NCBI GenBank assembly: GCA_963576565.1
Contig: OY755047.1
Span: forward strand, 11,363,764-11,427,763
Length of the DNA: 64,000 nt
Source: Aspidapion aeneum
Lineage: Eukaryota; Arthropoda; Insecta; Coleoptera; Brentidae
Direction: 5' to 3'
Shown: positions 1-11,868 of the stretch, one piece after another
Position numbering within the stretch: position 1 is the stretch's first letter
Layout of the letters: each line of letters opens with the position of its first letter
Made by a program: the position numbers and the translations under genes
Notes under the pieces: model-generated
What the model was told of the DNA's origin: nothing
The model's input: only the letters and a program-made list of their open reading frames with translations
Database searches by the model: none

Positions 1-145
1 TAAGCCTGGGACTGAGACTCCGTCCGTCAAAATGGCGGTTTTTTTATTTATTTTATTGACTTTTTTTTGTTCATCAAATATTTCTAGGACGGTTTTTCAA
101 AATAAGCGGGTTTGTCCTGCTTTATTACTGAAAATCCGAATATTT
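1..145. other. AT-rich sequence, no gene seen
   Basis: AT-rich flank before the first mobile element. I see no coding frame, RNA gene or clear repeat boundary here. Confidence 0.5.
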
Positions 146-1376
<1,231 letters not shown>

Positions 1377-1799
1377 CTCTAACGTCCTCATTTTACGGTA
1401 AACACATATTTGCAATCTTGTATACAAAAAAGTAAATGTCTTTTTTTTTATTGTGACTAGTCTATTTAGTAAGCTGATATCGAAGAATAATCTAGGAGAA
1501 GATAACCACAAAATGGCGGACTGACAGATCCTTATGTTGTCCCCTTGAAATTCGGCAACGTACTCGTCGAAAAGCTCTATCTATTCCCCTGCCATTTCTC
1601 TGGTGCAAATTCCATTCTCCAACAGTCTTTATCCTGCATATCTCTCTTGAGATAACAGCAATTGAAGTTGTGCAACGCAACTTCTCTCGCACCAAAATTA
1701 CACTCAACTCCGCCCTTCTCTTTCTACACAGAAAAAAGTTATATCAAATCAAAGTAAATTGTATCAGTTCAAATTCAGGTTCGTATACCCACGAAGGAG
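1377..1799. other. No gene seen
   Basis: Sequence between the hairpin-ended element and the LINE fragment. Short open frames on both strands show no recognisable motif and poor coding character. Confidence 0.4.
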
Positions 1800-2575
1800 A
1801 AATGGCGGGAGAGACCAGCTCAACTGCTAAAGGCCGACCACGTTATACAGACGAATCTAAAACAAGAAATGGGTTGGGTGCGGGTGTGACAGGATCACAG
1901 ACTGGAATATCAGTGGGACTCGGAAAATTAGCAACCGTATTCCAAGCAGAACTACATGCAATAGAAGTATGCAGTAGAGAGATAACCCCAATGAACTTGT
2001 ATTATCCGCAAGGGCCTCTCAAACAAAAGCATCAAAATCGTCTCAGATAGCTTATCAGTTCTAAAAGCATTAAGCTCATGCCATCTAATCTGGAATTGCC
2101 TACAAATCCTGAGATAGGCCATCAGAACTAACAAGATCAGTCTTTCCTGGGTGCCAACTACACGGGGGTTGAGGCAAATAAAAAAGCAGATGAACTGGCC
2201 AGAGCGGAAGCAGAATCCGCGCTGGTTGAACTGAAGCCTTACTTCAGCTTACCTAAAGCCACAGTCGCGAAAGAAATAGGAGAGTGGGTTGTTAGACTGG
2301 CGGGCAACTCCTGAACAACAACACTCCAAAGCATTTCTAAACAAGCCAGACAAGCACAGACTAAACCAACTCCTGGAATTAAAACCGGAATGACCTATGA
2401 ATAAACACAGCGCTATTCGGACCTGGACAGGTAGAGTCCCTGGATCTTGAGAAAATGTCACAAACTGATCTGGAAGGAGATATTGGTGACATTTAAGTTG
2501 AAATGAGCCACAATAGATCAATTGACTCGCAGTGGAGGGGCGACATTCGCACCACTTAAACCCAACCTAACCTAT
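1800..2575 (+). pseudogene. LINE fragment: RNase H domain, decayed
   Basis: The first part reads YTDESKTRNGLGAGV, then LGKLATVFQAELHAIE (about 1840-1970), the start of a non-LTR retrotransposon RNase H. Further on, in shifted frames, come SDSLSVLKAL, LSWVPT and NKKADELAR, the other conserved RNase H blocks in the right order. At least two frameshifts and several stops separate them, so it is dead. No RT domain precedes it, so this is a 3' piece. The copy at 32849-33975 has a better preserved version of the same domain but is not nearly identical. The fragment fades out around 2575. Confidence 0.8.
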
Positions 2576-3425
2576 TAGTTCAAAACAGAGATATGGGAGG
2601 AGATTAACTAAAAGTGCCCGCCGTATTCACGCAAATATTCTGGAAATCTCTCGCTATTAGTCACGTCACCTGCAGTCTTCTGCACTTGTGTCAAATGCAT
2701 TATATCAGTATTTAATACGGTTTATGTGGCTAACTGTATACCCCATAAAGGAGATATAACTAAATACAAAAATAATACAATAAGGATTCGTTTTCTTTGC
2801 CGTAAAATTAGCAGTAAAGCATCGCATCAACATGTGGTTTTCGGAATATAGTAGAACACGTTTTTCTCAATAATTTATGTTGTTAAGAAAAGCTTTATAA
2901 GAGCTTCCGTTTCTAAGATATTTACAAAAACCGTTTTTTAAGGCTGATAAATAGTGGAGTTCACATAGACTAATGGGCTAGGAATCCATTATGGATCCAT
3001 TCATTTTTTTACTGCAACCTGATATTATAAGCTTTACGTAAAGAAGGGGGGGCCTCTGCCTCCCCCTTTATAGATACGCCACTAATGGCGTTTATATGCA
3101 GGCTGTGTCGTGAAATTTTAGGATTTAGGACCAGTTATGACCCTTGCGAAATTTCACAAAATATTAAAGTTTTGCTGAGACTTTGTAAGTTTATTAACTG
3201 ACTTAACAGTTAATCTTAATATTTTAGTATATAGGGTGACGAATTTAAATGAAACGCTGTTTCTAGCAGGTTATTATTTGTTATTTTTGGAAGCAAAGAA
3301 AATAAAACAGATTAGCTGAGTTTTTTCCTGAAATAAAAATAAATAGATCCATGACGGATATACCTTTATAGCCTTTATAGCCTTGAAAACAGATTTTTTT
3401 TTGAATATCTCAAAAACGGTGGCAG
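2576..3425. other. Non-coding, includes a diverged repeat
   Basis: About 2840-2990 is recognisably related to 28590-28720 (shared TTTTCGGAATAT, TATTTACAAAAA and an ending like CTAGGAA), so it is an old copy of the family beginning CCTTCCTAGCCCGC. Around 3045-3095 a GC-rich patch ending in GCCACTAATGG resembles a hAT terminus. No gene was seen. Confidence 0.45.
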
Positions 3426-3429
3426 GGTA

Positions 3430-3560
3430 GTGCCGTTGTATGGCGTCGGTATCCCATGCAGAAGGTACCAGGTTCGCGGTTCGAACAACGATGCAAAAAC
3501 AAAAAAAAGTCTGCCCTTCCGCTCACTTCTTTTCCAGTGGTCAACTGTCAGACAAGTCCA
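3430..3560 (+). repeat. Possible tRNA-derived SINE head
   Basis: A stretch with TATGGCGTCGG (possible A box) and, about 35 nt later, GCGGTTCGAACAACG (close to the B-box consensus GGTTCGAANCC) has the spacing expected of an internal Pol III promoter. It is followed by A-rich sequence. No good tRNA cloverleaf can be drawn and there is no second copy in the window, so this is tentative. Confidence 0.3.
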
Positions 3561-3742
3561 GGAGTCGACACGCAGCCAGCCCAGGAAACAGGAATAATAA
3601 CCCAGGAGCGTGCTATAAGTGCTATACAGGGTGTTTGAAAATTCAATAACATAATTTTAATGTTAAATTCCTTGAGTGATTTCACGACAAAAAGTTCATA
3701 TAAACATAAGTCGGCAAATGCTTAGTTTTCGAGATAATGTTT

Positions 3743-3881
3743 TAGCTCACACATATACTATACTATAGTAGTGTGAGCTATGGTGATCCTAATTTTTTCG
3801 AGAAAAAAAAAGTTGCTCCGATTTCAAAAATTTTTATATATCTTTGCGTTTCAGATGATTTTGAAACTTTTTTGTTGCGCC

Positions 3882-3919
<38 letters not shown>

Positions 3920-4496
3920 ATGTCTGTATGTCTGTCTGTAACGACCAACGCGCATAACTCAAAAACCGCTTATCCGATTTCAATGAAATTTGGTGCCTAG
4001 GCTGGGTCTTGGGTCGAGATGGTCCCATTTAAAAATGAACAAAATCCACCGAACACAAACCAAATAAAAGGGTGGGGATAGATTTCAAAAATTAGAGTTT
4101 ATGTGAAAATATGGCGTGTGTGATATCAAACAAAAGGTAATTGAGCCTGGAGTTAAACAAAATACATTTTAATTTATTTTAAAAAAAGGGTGGGGGTATA
4201 TTTCAAAAATTAGAGTTTAAGTGAAAATATGGCGTGTGTGATATCAAACGAAAGGTAATTGAGTCCGGAGTTTAACAAAATACATTTTAGTTTTTGTTTT
4301 TTTTTTAAGATTGGGGGTGGATTTCAAAAATTTGAGTTTAAGTCAAAACATGGCTTGTGTGGTATCAAACAAAAGATAATTTAGTCTGGAGTTGAATAAA
4401 ATATATTTCAGTTTTTAGTTATATTAGCTCACACGTACAATATAACTATAGTACCTAGTGTGAGCTTAGGGGCCCATATATTGGCAGAGTATTTTT
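3743..4496 (+). mobile_element. Hairpin-ended element with microsatellite core, copy B
   Basis: Same architecture as 146-1376: left hairpin TAGCTCACAC..GTGTGAGCTA, the block starting ATGGTGATCC, a short TCTG tract (about 3882-3919, then TATG variants), the AACGACCAACG block, and a right hairpin ending near 4470. It differs in having about three of the 120-130 bp internal units (GGGTGGGG..GATATCAAAC..GGTAATTGAG) rather than two. Non-coding and non-autonomous. Confidence 0.75.
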
Positions 4497-5421
4497 TGTT
4501 TATTACCATACATACCATTTTTTATTTTGATGATAGTAGCCTTTGGTGCAACGGCGATTTTCTCTATAACGGTTAGAGATGCGAAAAAATGGCAGGAGAC
4601 AAAAAAGTTTGCAAATAAAACAAGGATTCACCTGATGTTTTAGAATCAACTAGTGGCTGGCCACAAAAAAAATCCAGGAGAAAAGTCGACAAAACCTCTG
4701 AAAAAGTATCACCCTGTAGATTTTTACTATTATTTGGCATGTCTAATAGTGTAGTGCCTATAGCTCTATATACGCGCCAAATTTGAGCTATATATCTCAA
4801 AAACTTCATAAGCTATAAACAAAAAACTAAAAAAAAATGAGACTTTAACACCCTGTATCTCGAAAACTAAAAGTTTGCAAAACATAAAATCAAGGATGAG
4901 AGGTGTCAAATGTAAAAAAACTCTAAAGAAAATCTAAAAACCTCATAAAGAACTCAGGAAAAAGTCCAGCGGTGCGAAAATTAACGTGCTTTTTCATCCC
5001 TTGACAAATCCTGGCCCTTATTTGCTACGGTTGTTTCAAAAACTTCACCATATGATTAAAAATGCCACTTTTGTCCCTTGGTATATATAACATACTATTT
5101 TCCAAATATATTATTGCTATTTTCCTGCTGTTTACAATTTCGCTATCGACGCGAACTTGTCAATCCAAATCAAACTGGATGATTTTCAATTCCCTTCCAT
5201 AACGCTGATTCCAATCCAATATCGCCACCAAATCAAATAACACAAAACAAAATACCGAGAAAATACAAGGGAAATAAAAAAATCCCAAATAAAATACTGA
5301 AAATCACATAACATAATATAGTGCTTCAGATATATGATTACAACCAATGAAAATTAAAGAAAGGGTAGACGTTACTTTGACTCATTGGTACTGTTCCATG
5401 ACGCGCGCAATGCAGTACGAG
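4497..5421. other. Non-coding AT-rich sequence
   Basis: No coding frame with recognisable motifs and no clear transposon ends. There are several motifs of the AATATCTCAAAAAC type, common in insect repeat DNA. Confidence 0.4.
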
Positions 5422-6135
5422 CCCAGGTAGCAAGATCACGTTTTTTAAACGTCAAAAACAGGTCATTTTTAATGACCATTGACGTCTCTAACCTGACGTG
5501 TAAATGACCTTTAAATGACGTTTAAAAGACACACCCAAAATGACGTCATTTTCAGACGTTTTAAAGACGTCAGCAATATGACGTATTTGGGACCAAATCA
5601 GAACATCAGACACACACACAGACCTATTTATGACTTTTTTTAAACTCGCCTCAATGTATGAAATATTCTCTGCAGTTGAGAACACTGAAGGAAACTTAGA
5701 CACAGAAGGCGACTCTTCTGTGACTTAGACCTGGAAGTACTGGAACAGGTACAGCGGTGTTCTGTGAGGGACAGATCAAAATAGACCTAAAACTAGACTT
5801 ACACATCTCCACCTTGAAGCGAAAGAAGCCTCGAAGTTTGTCTTGATTTAATATTTAATTTATTTTACATACGTAACCCCACATTTTGTATAAATTCGGT
5901 CGAGTACTGACTGGGGCACCATCTATGTATGAGTGTATGTCGCTTGGACAAAGTGTGCAGTGTGGGTAGTGACCAATATATGACGTTTTTCAGACGTCAA
6001 AAACTACACTACGAAAAGACGTCAAATAATTGACGCCTTAAAGACAACATTTTTTAGTAGATGACCTGCTGGTCATCCAAATGACCACTTTTCGACGAAA
6101 AAAAGACGTCATTTGATGACCCCTTGCTACCTGGG
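5422..6135. mobile_element. Non-autonomous DNA transposon rich in GACGTC/TGAC motifs
   Basis: The ends are CCCAGGTAGCAAG on the left and CTTGCTACCTGGG on the right, a 13-bp inverted repeat about 714 bp apart. Both subterminal regions carry many copies of TGACGTC, GACGTC or AATGACC in both orientations (about 5440-5590 and 5975-6120). The middle lacks them and has no convincing ORF. Such clusters are typical of subterminal transposase-binding repeats. I could not identify a target-site duplication, so the superfamily is open. Confidence 0.7.
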
Positions 6136-7879
6136 AGGACTGTTTTAAAACGGTTTTGGTTAGATGGAACGACCAAACAACAGTCCAAAAACCAAATGCT
6201 GTTGGGGTCGTGATCGATTTACTTCAGGCATGTGATCATATGCGAGAGAGTTAAGTTTAAAGTCACGTGACTAAAAGAAAGGGTAGGTTTGTCGTCTCGT
6301 GTAAAGGTAGATCGAAGGCAACGTATGAATTCGAGAACACGAAATTAAAGTTGCACTCAGAATGGATTACACAATTACATAGGATTATCATAATATATTT
6401 TTAATTGTAGTTCTTTAAAATGCAGATAAAATTACATTAATTTAATTTATATTCACAAACTATAAACCACTACAGACTGCCTAATAAATTAAATATACCA
6501 AAAATTACAACGAACTAGCATAAGCACATATTTTTGGGCGAAACTTGTGCAAAAATATTTATTTTTTCTAATATCACAAGTTTTATGTGAAATTTATATA
6601 TTTATTTATTTGTAATTTGATTTTTATAAAATATTTGTGAAATTACCTACATATTATAAAAATATTAATATTTTCCAATGTCACAAGTTTTATGTGAAAT
6701 TAATATATTAATTTATTTGTATTTTGTAATTTGATTTTTACAAAATATTTGTGAAATTACCTACATATTATAGAAAGCCGTAATATTCACAAAGTTTTTG
6801 TAATTTTATTCATTTTTAAGAAATAGAGATCGTGATACTTCTAAGAAGTTAGGAAAATCACATTTTATAGCTTGGAGTTTGGTAGGTATATACAGTTAAT
6901 GACCTTAATGTCGATGCCTTAAAGCGAAGTCGTTTATTCTTCCGCCAAATCTGGTGTAAAATTTTACATCCGGTGTTATGCCTCTTCTTTTAACTTTTAG
7001 TTCACAGGTCACCGGGATTTGCTGCGATCAATCCAATCACCTGCTACTACCTAGTTTTTCTTTTTCTAGGCAGACTACCCTATGGTCAGTATAGCTTTTT
7101 TCCATGTGGTATACCTACACGCTCCACGGTCCCGTAGTAATAAAAATTAAAAGGCTCTTGCCAAAAAATCAACACATGCTGCAGATGTTGCACTATTTTT
7201 TTTTTGGAAATTTAAAAAATATTTGTAGGTTAACGTGGCTTACCCGGCATTTTGTCATGTGTTAAAATTGGTTGTAAAACTCAATTTATATTTTGACAAA
7301 AATTTTAGTTTTTTGGGTTATTTACTGTTTTTTGAGATTTCTCAGACAAATCTAAATTTAATGTAATTTTATGGTATATTTAAATCTCAGGTCATCAAAA
7401 TTTAATTTAAAAAAAATAAGTAAAATTCCGTCAAAGAGTACAGTTTATGGTACTATTTTATTATAAGTAATATTACACTTCCGGCTCTTATAATACAAAA
7501 AGGGCTATTTTTGAAAAAAAAAACAGCTGTTCTTATAATACAAGTGCCTGGTACTATTACTGCCTGGCTTTATTGCAATAAGTCCTTAATATCTTCCATT
7601 TCTTTATGCCTATAAAATGTTCTTTAAAAACATCTATATTTACCATTCTTTTTCTAAAACATATATACTCGTATATTTCCGAAAAATCCAATTATACGTT
7701 TGGAATTATGCCTTTTTTTCTCCAGGTTAACGAAGTGAAAAATTGGGGCCAGTAGGGTGGTTACTTTTGCTAACAAGAAAGTTGTATTATTTGTTGAAAG
7801 ATTACTTGGTGGATATTAACACAGAGGCGTCCTTTTTTAGCTTTTTTTAAGTAAAACTGAAAATGCAGAGTAAAATTTG
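6136..7879. other. AT-rich non-coding sequence
   Basis: No gene seen. It contains the tandem duplication listed separately. About 7445-7575 is a small palindromic repeat (CTTATAATACAA..AACAGCTGTTCTTATAATAC) whose relative appears in opposite orientation at about 56370-56510. Confidence 0.4.
6573..6772. repeat. Tandem duplication of a ~100-bp AT-rich unit
   Basis: Two adjacent copies share ATCACAAGTTTTATGTGAAATT, then TTATTTGTAATTTGATTTTT and AAATATTTGTGAAATTACCT. A short insertion distinguishes the second copy. Confidence 0.8.
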
Positions 7880-8195
7880 ATCATACCAAAACATTTTATG
7901 TAAAAAAGCCAAGTACACGAAAATGATATTTCGTAAAAAGAATTGAGATAAAAGTAAAGTCAAGTTCTCCAAAAAAAAATTAAAATGAAAGGTTAATACT
8001 AGTTTCGAAATGTTTTTTTAAACTTTGCTATCACAGCCAAACTTCATTCAGCCGTAATAGCCAAGTTTACATTTCCCAACCTTTCATTTTAAAATTTGTA
8101 TTGGAGAACTTGGCTTTACTTTTATCTCAATTCTTTTTACGAAATATCATTTTCCCGTACTTGGCTTTTTTTACATGAAATGTTTTTATGATTTC
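7880..8195. repeat. Foldback (inverted repeat), ~110-bp arms
   Basis: The left arm (about 7885-7995, containing AAAAAAGCCAAGTAC, ATGATATTTCGTAAAAAG and AAGTAAAGTCAAGTTCTCC) pairs with the right arm (about 8085-8190) in reverse complement around a loop of about 90 bp. Probably a MITE. No ORF. Confidence 0.8.
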
Positions 8196-8330
8196 ACTCC
8201 TTTTTTAAAGGATTTGGATAATATTTAAGTTTTGAAGTCGTAAAATATGCGAAATTTTGTTCAACACTTTCGCAACGCCTTGTTTAAGGTTTTATCATAG
8301 TTCCTATCAGCCTTCCAAAGCTCAGCTCTC

Positions 8331-9570
8331 TGGCGCGGAATGGGACAACTGGGCGCCGCCAACTCGGCGCCGCCAACTGGCGCCGGGCCAACTGGGCGCC
8401 GGAACACCTCGGACTAATTTTTTTTTTCAATAAAAAATTTTTGACGCAATTTTCTTGAAATTTGGTTTTGTTAAGTATCGTTAAATTCATTAAGTCGAGT
8501 GTTGAATTTTGGTAGGTGTAGTGTTTGGTAACCTGGTAACACTACAATTTACGTTTTTTATTACAATAATGGCGGATCCAAAATGGCGGATTTCTTTATT
8601 TTTAAACCGATTTGTCTCAAACATGAAAGTTTGGAGTGCCTTAATACAGTTTTATCCGCAAACTTAAAAAATTCAAAATGGCCGATCCAAAATGGCCAAT
8701 ATTCGCCATTTTAAATTATTTATAAGTTTACATCAAAATCATAATCAGCGACTTAAAACACCGCCAATTTCTATATTTGATACATATCGGTTCATAAATA
8801 AGAAAGTCCGCTATTTTGGATCGGTCATTTTGATTTTTTTAAGTTTGAGTAAAGAATTTTGTTAAATGACCTCAAGCAATGTAATATTTCAAGTTTGAGA
8901 CAAATCGGTTCGTAAATAAGAAAATCCACCATTTTGGATCGGCCATTTTGATTTTTTGAAGTTTGAGTAAAATTTTTTATTAAATGACCTCAAGCAATGT
9001 AATATTTTAAGTTTGAGAGAAACCGGTTCGTAAATAAGAATTTTGATTTTTTTAAGTTTGATGATAAAACTGTATTAAGTATTCTCAGGCACTGCAAACT
9101 TTCAAGTTTGAGACAAATCGGTTTAAAAATAAAGAAATCCGCCATTTTGGATCTGCCATTTTGGATCCGCCATTGTTGTAATAAAAAACGTAAATTGTAG
9201 TGTTACCAGGTAACCAAACACTACACCTACCAAATTTCAACACTTGACTTAATGGATTTAACTTTACTTAACAAAACCAAATTTCAAGAAAATTGCGCAA
9301 AAAATTTTTGAAAGATTTGTTTCTATAAATAATATAATACCTTATTTTGTTATTCATCTGCACATTTTATAGAAAAAAAATTTTAGGTCCGGCGCCGAGT
9401 TGGCCCTGCGCCCCTTTGGCCCGGCGTCCCTTTGGCCCGGCGTCCCTTTGGCCCGGCGTCCCTTTGGCCCGGCGCCCCTTTGGCCCGGCGCCCCTTTGGC
9501 CCGGCGCCCAGTTGGTGGCGCCGAGTTGGTGGCGCCCAGTTGGCAGCGCCGAATTGGCGGCGCCCAGTTG
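8331..9570. mobile_element. Foldback element with GC-rich repeat ends
   Basis: Large inverted repeat. The left arm after the GC cluster (TTTTTGACGCAATTTTCTTG, GTAGTGTTTGGTAACCTGG, AATGGCGGATCCAAAATGG; about 8430-8690) is mirrored at about 9070-9310. The middle holds about three tandem ~125-bp units (CGGTTCGTAAATAAGAA, TTTTGGATCGGCCATTTTG). Each outer end is a cluster of GGCGCC-based short repeats, 75 bp on the left and 182 bp on the right. Just outside lies a 19-bp direct repeat, TTATCATAGTTCCTATCAG (8292-8310 and 9623-9641). Pro/Ala-rich open frames through the right cluster are artefacts. Confidence 0.75.
9389..9570. repeat. GC-rich minisatellite at the foldback end
   Basis: About six or seven units of a 16-bp repeat (CCCGGCGTCCCTTTGG and variants) are followed by about five units of a 14-bp repeat (GTTGGTGGCGCCGA type). 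It is starkly GC-rich in an AT-rich neighbourhood and full of GGCGCC. Confidence 0.9.
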
Positions 9571-10234
9571 TACTAGACCGCTCTAGCGTTTCTGGAAGTA
9601 GGCAATGTTACTTTTACATAACTTATCATAGTTCCTATCAGTCTATGAAACTTGGAGAGGTTGTTAACTCTACGAAGATCTACGTCTGTGCAAAATTTGA
9701 GTTTCGTAGCTCATTCCGAAGTAGAGTTTTAGATAGGTCAAATATGGGCTTAAATGTTTCAAGAAAAGATGGTACAGCAGTTGCCCGAACTTGGCCGGGC
9801 ACTGCCATGCCGTGCCCTCAGAAATGTAGGGTAAAGTTTTAGTTAAACAGGTTTATTATAAAAGAGAACTCGCATAATAAAATCTTGAAAATTCGCATTG
9901 CTGGTTCATATAAATCGCAAGAATGATGACAAAATGCAAATAAATCGCTGACAGATGATTATCGTGGGGATCTAAGGACTATTAATATAAGGACTTAGAG
10001 AATGAAGTCGTTGTAAATCTGGCTATCAATAACAAACCAATAAAATATTGTTACAGTAGGGGATACCGGGGCTAGTTGTAACACAATTTCATTTTTTAAT
10101 AGTTACTTATAACTTTGCCTATTTTTTTTTCGGAATTTATATTTGGATTTGCATTTGTATGATTTGACTAAGGAATAAATAATTTAAATTGGTAAAATTT
10201 AATTATTACGGACTAGAAATTTTTTAAAATTATT
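9571..10234. other. No gene seen
   Basis: An open plus-strand frame runs from the GC-rich cluster to about 9842, but it has no recognisable motif and begins in repeat DNA. Most likely non-coding. Confidence 0.35.
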
Positions 10235-10860
10235 ATAAAGAAGCTGTTGAATACAAAAAGAATAGAAATAGCAATAAGATGTGGTGGACGAAGGAAATAC
10301 AGGAAATGTTCAAGGAGAAAAAAAGCACATACTTGAAATGGCTCAGTACTAAAGAGCAAATAGACCTAGAAATCTACAAAAAAATCAGAAGACAGCTAAG
10401 AAATTTGATACCCACGAAAAAAAATTAAATGTTTGACACACGTAGGAGGTAAGCATAGTTCTAAAGTATGGAAATTCATTTCTAAGGTAAAAAACCCAAC
10501 AAAAGAAAAAGTAAACCTTCAGATCATCAAACCAAAACAATGGACAGAACACTACAAGGGACTGCTGTAGGAAACGAGACCCGAATATCTGTCAGCCTCT
10601 CCGAGGAAAGACATAGCAGTACATGGAAAGGAAGTAATCATCGAAAAAGAAATGATGAAAAATAATATTAAAAACCTTAAATCCGGAAAAGCTAGTGGAC
10701 CTGGGGAAATATACGCTGAAATGCTGAAATATGGATTAGAGAAACTACTAGTAATTCTCACATATATTATCAATCAATGCATAAACGAACATACGGAGGA
10801 GGATTGGAGATACGCTACTGAATGTACTTTTCCTTACATTTTCCATTCGCAACAAAAATA
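10235..10860 (+). pseudogene. LINE fragment: linker and start of reverse transcriptase
   Basis: Reads MWWTKEIQEMFKEKKSTYLK and YKKIRRQLRNLI, the segment between endonuclease and RT in many LINEs. After a frameshift come VWKFISKVKN and WTEHYKGLL, then NNIKNLKSGKASGPGEIYAE and LKYGLEKLL (about 10655-10755), the first RT block. Stop codons and frameshifts interrupt it, and it ends before the catalytic blocks. It belongs to the same broad group as the RTE-like LINE at 21571 but is a different, older family. Confidence 0.8.
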
Positions 10861-11443
10861 AGTCTCATTTGTACGCTCCTACGACCCGCCCACCTCCGTA
10901 CGAAGAGGTGTGGAGTAAAAAAAACTCATATTTTCCACTTTTCCACCTATTCCCGCTCCTCGGCTGCTCCAGAAAGTACAAGACCATCACCCGCTTAAGA
11001 ACAAGGCCTGTGATAATAATTCATCATTTAAAACAGTAGTGCGAAAAATACATAATAAAATAACTAAATTGCTTTTTATAAACTTATCTCGAGTTGACAC
11101 ATAATCAAATTAAAACAAAGCAAAATAAAATAAAATAAAATGAAATGAAATAAAATTTTGAGTTTTCCGGTTGATATAGCAGCAACTAAATTGAAAAGTT
11201 AATTTGATACATGCCTTGGCACTTTTTCATTTCTTTTGTTTGTTGATTTTCTAATTTGTGTTTTAAAAATTTTTCGGTATTTTCTTAGACTTTTCTTTCT
11301 TCTGTGTTATAATAATAACTCTAGATTTTAAATAAGTGATTCTCTATCAAGAATGATCGACTTGGGTAGGCGCCCGCCTATTCATCAGCGTTTTCCGTCA
11401 AATAAGACCGCACTTCTTACAAATTGTTGATCGGATAGTGTCA
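10861..11443. other. Non-coding
   Basis: No gene seen. There is a short A-rich patch (AAATA repeats, about 11100-11155) and a GC-richer stretch near 10880-11000 without a coding signal. Confidence 0.4.
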
Positions 11444-11451
11444 GTTTACAG

Positions 11452-11860
11452 CAGCGGCGTAGCGTGCCCGAAAGGGCGGGGGGGGGGGGGGACAGCTAAA
11501 AAGGGCGCCTGTGAAAACTGAAAAAAATCATGCGACCAAAAAAACAAAAAAAAAGGTCACCATGTGTGACGGGGCGGAAAAGGGCGCCCCTCATAAATCT
11601 TGCGACAAAAAAAAAGTCACCATGTGTGAGGGGGCGGCCGACAGGTCACAAGGGCGTCTCCCACAAATCTTGCGACCAAAAAAAAAAAAAAGGTCTTAGT
11701 TAGTTTCCTTTGGCGCCGACTCAATTGGCCGTTACCGGCCCGACTTACTAAAGCTGAGGGCGCTTCGGCCACCAATGGGGCGCCACTACCCTCGGGGCGG
11801 GGGGGGGGGGGGGGGGGGGGGGGCGACGAACCCCCCCCCCCCCCCCACGCTACGCCGCTG
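11452..11860. mobile_element. Non-autonomous hAT element, perfect 8-bp TSD
   Basis: Terminal inverted repeat CAGCGGCGTAGCGTG / CACGCTACGCCGCTG, with the 8-bp target duplication GTTTACAG on both sides (11444-11451 and 11861-11868). Both features are diagnostic of hAT. The 409-bp interior has long G and C runs beside the ends and about three tandem ~70-bp units (GGGCG..CTTGCGACCAAAAAA..GGTCACCATGTGTGA). The 62-codon open frame inside these units is not a gene. The element at 15134-15366 belongs to the same family. Confidence 0.93.
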
Positions 11861-11868
11861 GTTTACAG

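Noticed and set aside
2545..2575. AACCCAACCTAACCT as telomeric TTAGG repeat
   Set aside because: Only one or two imperfect units at the end of a LINE fragment.
5422..6135. TGACGTCA clusters as a host CRE enhancer
   Set aside because: The motifs are confined to the subterminal parts of a TIR-bounded element, so a transposon explanation comes first.
9347..9842. Pro/Ala/Trp-rich open frames
   Set aside because: They run through the GC-rich minisatellite of the foldback element. No start context or domain.
11511..11699. Lys-rich 62-codon frame
   Set aside because: It comes from A-rich tandem units inside a non-autonomous hAT element.
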